This document shows positions 5,551 to 7,046 of a stretch of 7,046 bases of DNA, one piece after another. Both the position numbers and the translations under genes were made by a program. The notes beneath the pieces were generated by a model. That model was not told where the DNA came from and did no database searches. It saw only the letters and a list, made by a program, of their open reading frames with translations. Each line of letters opens with the position of its first letter. Within the stretch, counting starts at the first letter, position 1. Source of the DNA: Actinomycetota bacterium (GTDB lineage Bacteria > Actinomycetota > Actinomycetes > Nanopelagicales > Nanopelagicaceae); assembly GCA_009705675.1 (NCBI GenBank), contig WLSX01000024.1:1-7046 (forward strand), given 5' to 3'.

Positions 5551-6892
5551 CTAATTCACCACACATTCTCTCAAAAGCTAAAGTATGAGCATCAACATCT
5601 GCATCTGTCGTATCAGGAGATATTAATGCCATATTGTGAAAAGGAGTGATTAAAAATCCATCATTTAACATTCGAAGGTGAATAAATTGTTCAAGTTCAA
5701 AATCTCCAGCATCAGCTGCCTCACGACCTGTCTTAGGAGTTGTCTGGCTAAACATGTATTCTGCCCGTGCTCCAAGCCGGTTTACCGTCCAAGGTAATTG
5801 ATACTTTTGAATTGTTTTTTCAACTCCATCAGCCCACCTATTTCCAAGCTTTATCATTCGATCAAAGTTTTCTTTGGTTAACACCTTACTTAAAGTCGCT
5901 TTCATTGCTGCAAGTGATAACGCATTTGCAGCAAGTGTGCCACCGATACCGCCAGTATCAATAACCTCTAGTTCTACTAATTTTTTAATTGAATCTGCAA
6001 CTGCTTGACTCATACCAAATGCGCCAGTTGGAAATCCACCACCAATTGCTTTACCAATTGTTAGAAAATCAGGTGCAAGTCCTAACTCACCAGTCATACC
6101 ACCAGGGCCAACTGAAATTGTGTGGGTCTCATCAATTATCAACATAGCGCCAAACTCTTTAGCTAATTTTTCAACTCCTTTTAAATACCCATCAATCGGA
6201 AGCACAATGCCAACATTTGTCATCGCTGGCTCCATCAAAATAGCTGCTACATCATCATTGGCAAGTGCTTTTTTCATGGCCGCAAGATTATTAAAGGGAA
6301 CTACCCGAGTTGTTAAATCTAAATCAACCGGTGCGCCAATATTTCCCTCTCTGGCAACTGTCTTTCCTTTTTTATCTAAGGTGGCAAAGGTTTCATCAAC
6401 ACTTCCGTGGTAACAGCGATCAATTACGATAATTTTTGATTTACCGGTAATTAACCGTGAGTATCTAATTACATGTCGATTTGCATCAGTAGCTGAAACG
6501 GTAAATTGCCAAAGTGGTAATTTAAATCTCGCGGCTAAATCAGCTGAAACAACGGCGGCATCCTTTGTTGGCAGCATTGCTGATAATCCCCGGCCAACCT
6601 GTTCTCTAATTGCAGTAACTGTGGCTTCAGGTGAATGGCCAGTCATTGAACCGGTATCACCTAAGCAAAAATCAATATAGGTATTGCCATCAACATCTAC
6701 AAAGGTTGCACCCTTTGCCTCTTCTACAAATACTGGATAAGCACCGGGCCACTTAGACATCCATGACATTGGTACTCCGCCTGGCATAGATAACTTAGCG
6801 CTCTCAAATAATTCACCGCTTTTTGGATGAGCATCAAGAAATCTCTGCTCTTCAATTGCCATAAGTTCAGCAAGGCGGGTGCGATCAATCAT
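5543..6892 (-). CDS. Class III PLP aminotransferase, glutamate-1-semialdehyde aminomutase-like
   Basis: A 449-residue PLP enzyme of aminotransferase class III. Counting from the ATG at 6892, the motifs are MPGGV (36-40), DVDGNTYIDF (66-75), SATDANRHVIRYSR (133-146), CYHGS (160-164), LIIDETHT (251-258, Asp254 expected to bind the PLP ring nitrogen) and the PLP lysine Lys281 in TIGKAIGGG. Overall order resembles HemL, but HemL has DEVMTG where this has DETHT, and SGTEA where this has SATDA. It is therefore more likely a related transaminase or aminomutase of unknown substrate than the heme-pathway enzyme. I prefer ATG 6892 over the TTG at 6898 because a TANNNT -10 ends exactly six bases before the ATG. 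First of a three-gene overlapping unit. Confidence 0.9.
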   Translation of the reverse strand: MIDRTRLAELMAIEEQRFLDAHPKSGELFESAKLSMPGGVPMSWMSKWPGAYPVFVEEAKGATFVDVDGNTYIDFCLGDTGSMTGHSPEATVTAIREQVGRGLSAMLPTKDAAVVSADLAARFKLPLWQFTVSATDANRHVIRYSRLITGKSKIIVIDRCYHGSVDETFATLDKKGKTVAREGNIGAPVDLDLTTRVVPFNNLAAMKKALANDDVAAILMEPAMTNVGIVLPIDGYLKGVEKLAKEFGAMLIIDETHTISVGPGGMTGELGLAPDFLTIGKAIGGGFPTGAFGMSQAVADSIKKLVELEVIDTGGIGGTLAANALSLAAMKATLSKVLTKENFDRMIKLGNRWADGVEKTIQKYQLPWTVNRLGARAEYMFSQTTPKTGREAADAGDFELEQFIHLRMLNDGFLITPFHNMALISPDTTDADVDAHTLAFERMCGELVG

Positions 6893-6898
6893 GGTCAA

Positions 6899-6904
6899 AA
6901 CCTA
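6899..6904 (-). promoter_or_regulatory. -10 element of the aminotransferase operon (leaderless)
   Basis: TAGGTT (6904-6899, minus strand) fits TANNNT and is followed by TTGACC, six bases, then ATG at 6892. No convincing -35 is found 16-18 bases upstream, where TGGGTT is the nearest. AGG within it, eight bases before the ATG, could alternatively be a weak ribosome binding site if the gene is cotranscribed with the one upstream. Confidence 0.45.
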
Positions 6905-6935
6905 CTAGTAAGCAATTAATAAACCCACCAACTGC

Positions 6936-7046
6936 TTACATCACAGGTAGAGCAGCAAGTGCTGCTTCAAAATCCTTATCTGTTAATACTGAATCAACCA
7001 TATTTCCATTTAAGAATTGATCATAAGCAGCTAAATCAAAGTGACC
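6936..7046 (-). CDS. 3' end of a TrpB2-like PLP enzyme (partial)
   Basis: The frame is open from the window edge to TAA at 6938-6936, giving 36 C-terminal residues. GHFDLAAYDQFLNG followed by a LAALP-type ending matches the tail I know from the TrpB2-like branch of tryptophan synthase beta (fold type II PLP enzymes), where SGHGHFD closes the active site. Main-branch TrpB proteins end differently. TrpB2 proteins often lack a TrpA partner nearby and their physiological reaction is often unclear. It precedes the aminotransferase by 43 bases on the same strand, so the two may be functionally linked. The identification rests on a short tail recalled from memory. Confidence 0.65.
   Translation of the reverse strand, partial: GHFDLAAYDQFLNGNMVDSVLTDKDFEAALAALPVM

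Noticed and set aside
6120..6413. Plus-strand open frame of 97 codons inside the aminotransferase gene
   Set aside because: It is antisense to a conserved region with the PLP enzyme motifs and has no independent coding support.
6896..6898. TTG as the aminotransferase start
   Set aside because: It lies only three bases after the AGG and falls inside the six bases between the -10 and the ATG at 6892; the ATG fits the spacing seen in the other leading genes.
1..7046. CRISPR array, transposase, phage or defence-system genes
   Set aside because: No regularly spaced direct repeats, recombinase motifs or known defence domains were seen on either strand.

Overview
The window reads as part of a compact, AT-rich (roughly 40% GC) actinobacterial chromosome. 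A freshwater planktonic lineage such as the acI/Nanopelagicales group is my best guess. This rests on three things: very short or zero intergenic gaps, actinobacterial-style leaderless promoters (TANNNT directly upstream of start codons), and a cysteine-containing tail on a secreted protein of a type I associate with that group. It is an inference from pattern, not from a database match.

Layout: positions 1-60 hold the last 19 codons of an unidentified plus-strand gene. A tRNA-Val(GAC) follows at 76-147, with its own promoter overlapping the end of that gene. Three plus-strand genes come next: a secreted chymotrypsin-fold serine protease (269-1546), a nitroreductase (1605-2360) and a DUF4287-DUF1801 protein (2370-2918). 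Each appears to have its own leaderless promoter. The last one meets the minus-strand genes stop codon to stop codon with no base between.

The minus strand carries two operon-like groups, read right to left. The first follows the 3' end of a TrpB2-like PLP enzyme (6936-7046, partial) and contains a class III aminotransferase related to glutamate-1-semialdehyde aminomutase (5543-6892), an MBL-fold hydrolase (4840-5550) and an alpha/beta hydrolase (3980-4840). These three are joined by 8-bp and 1-bp overlaps. The second is a PhnB-like VOC protein (3478-3930) overlapping a RimJ/RimL-type GNAT acetyltransferase (2919-3494).

How the genes work together: the aminotransferase, MBL and alpha/beta hydrolase are probably translated from one message and may act on one metabolite, possibly an amino acid derivative. 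The substrate cannot be read from the sequence. The plus-strand genes look like independent single-gene units. I see no CRISPR array, transposase, phage gene or recognisable defence system. The most unusual features are the regular leaderless promoter architecture, the protease whose predicted signal-peptide cleavage directly gives a trypsin-type Ile N-terminus, and the PLP-enzyme/hydrolase cluster of unknown substrate.
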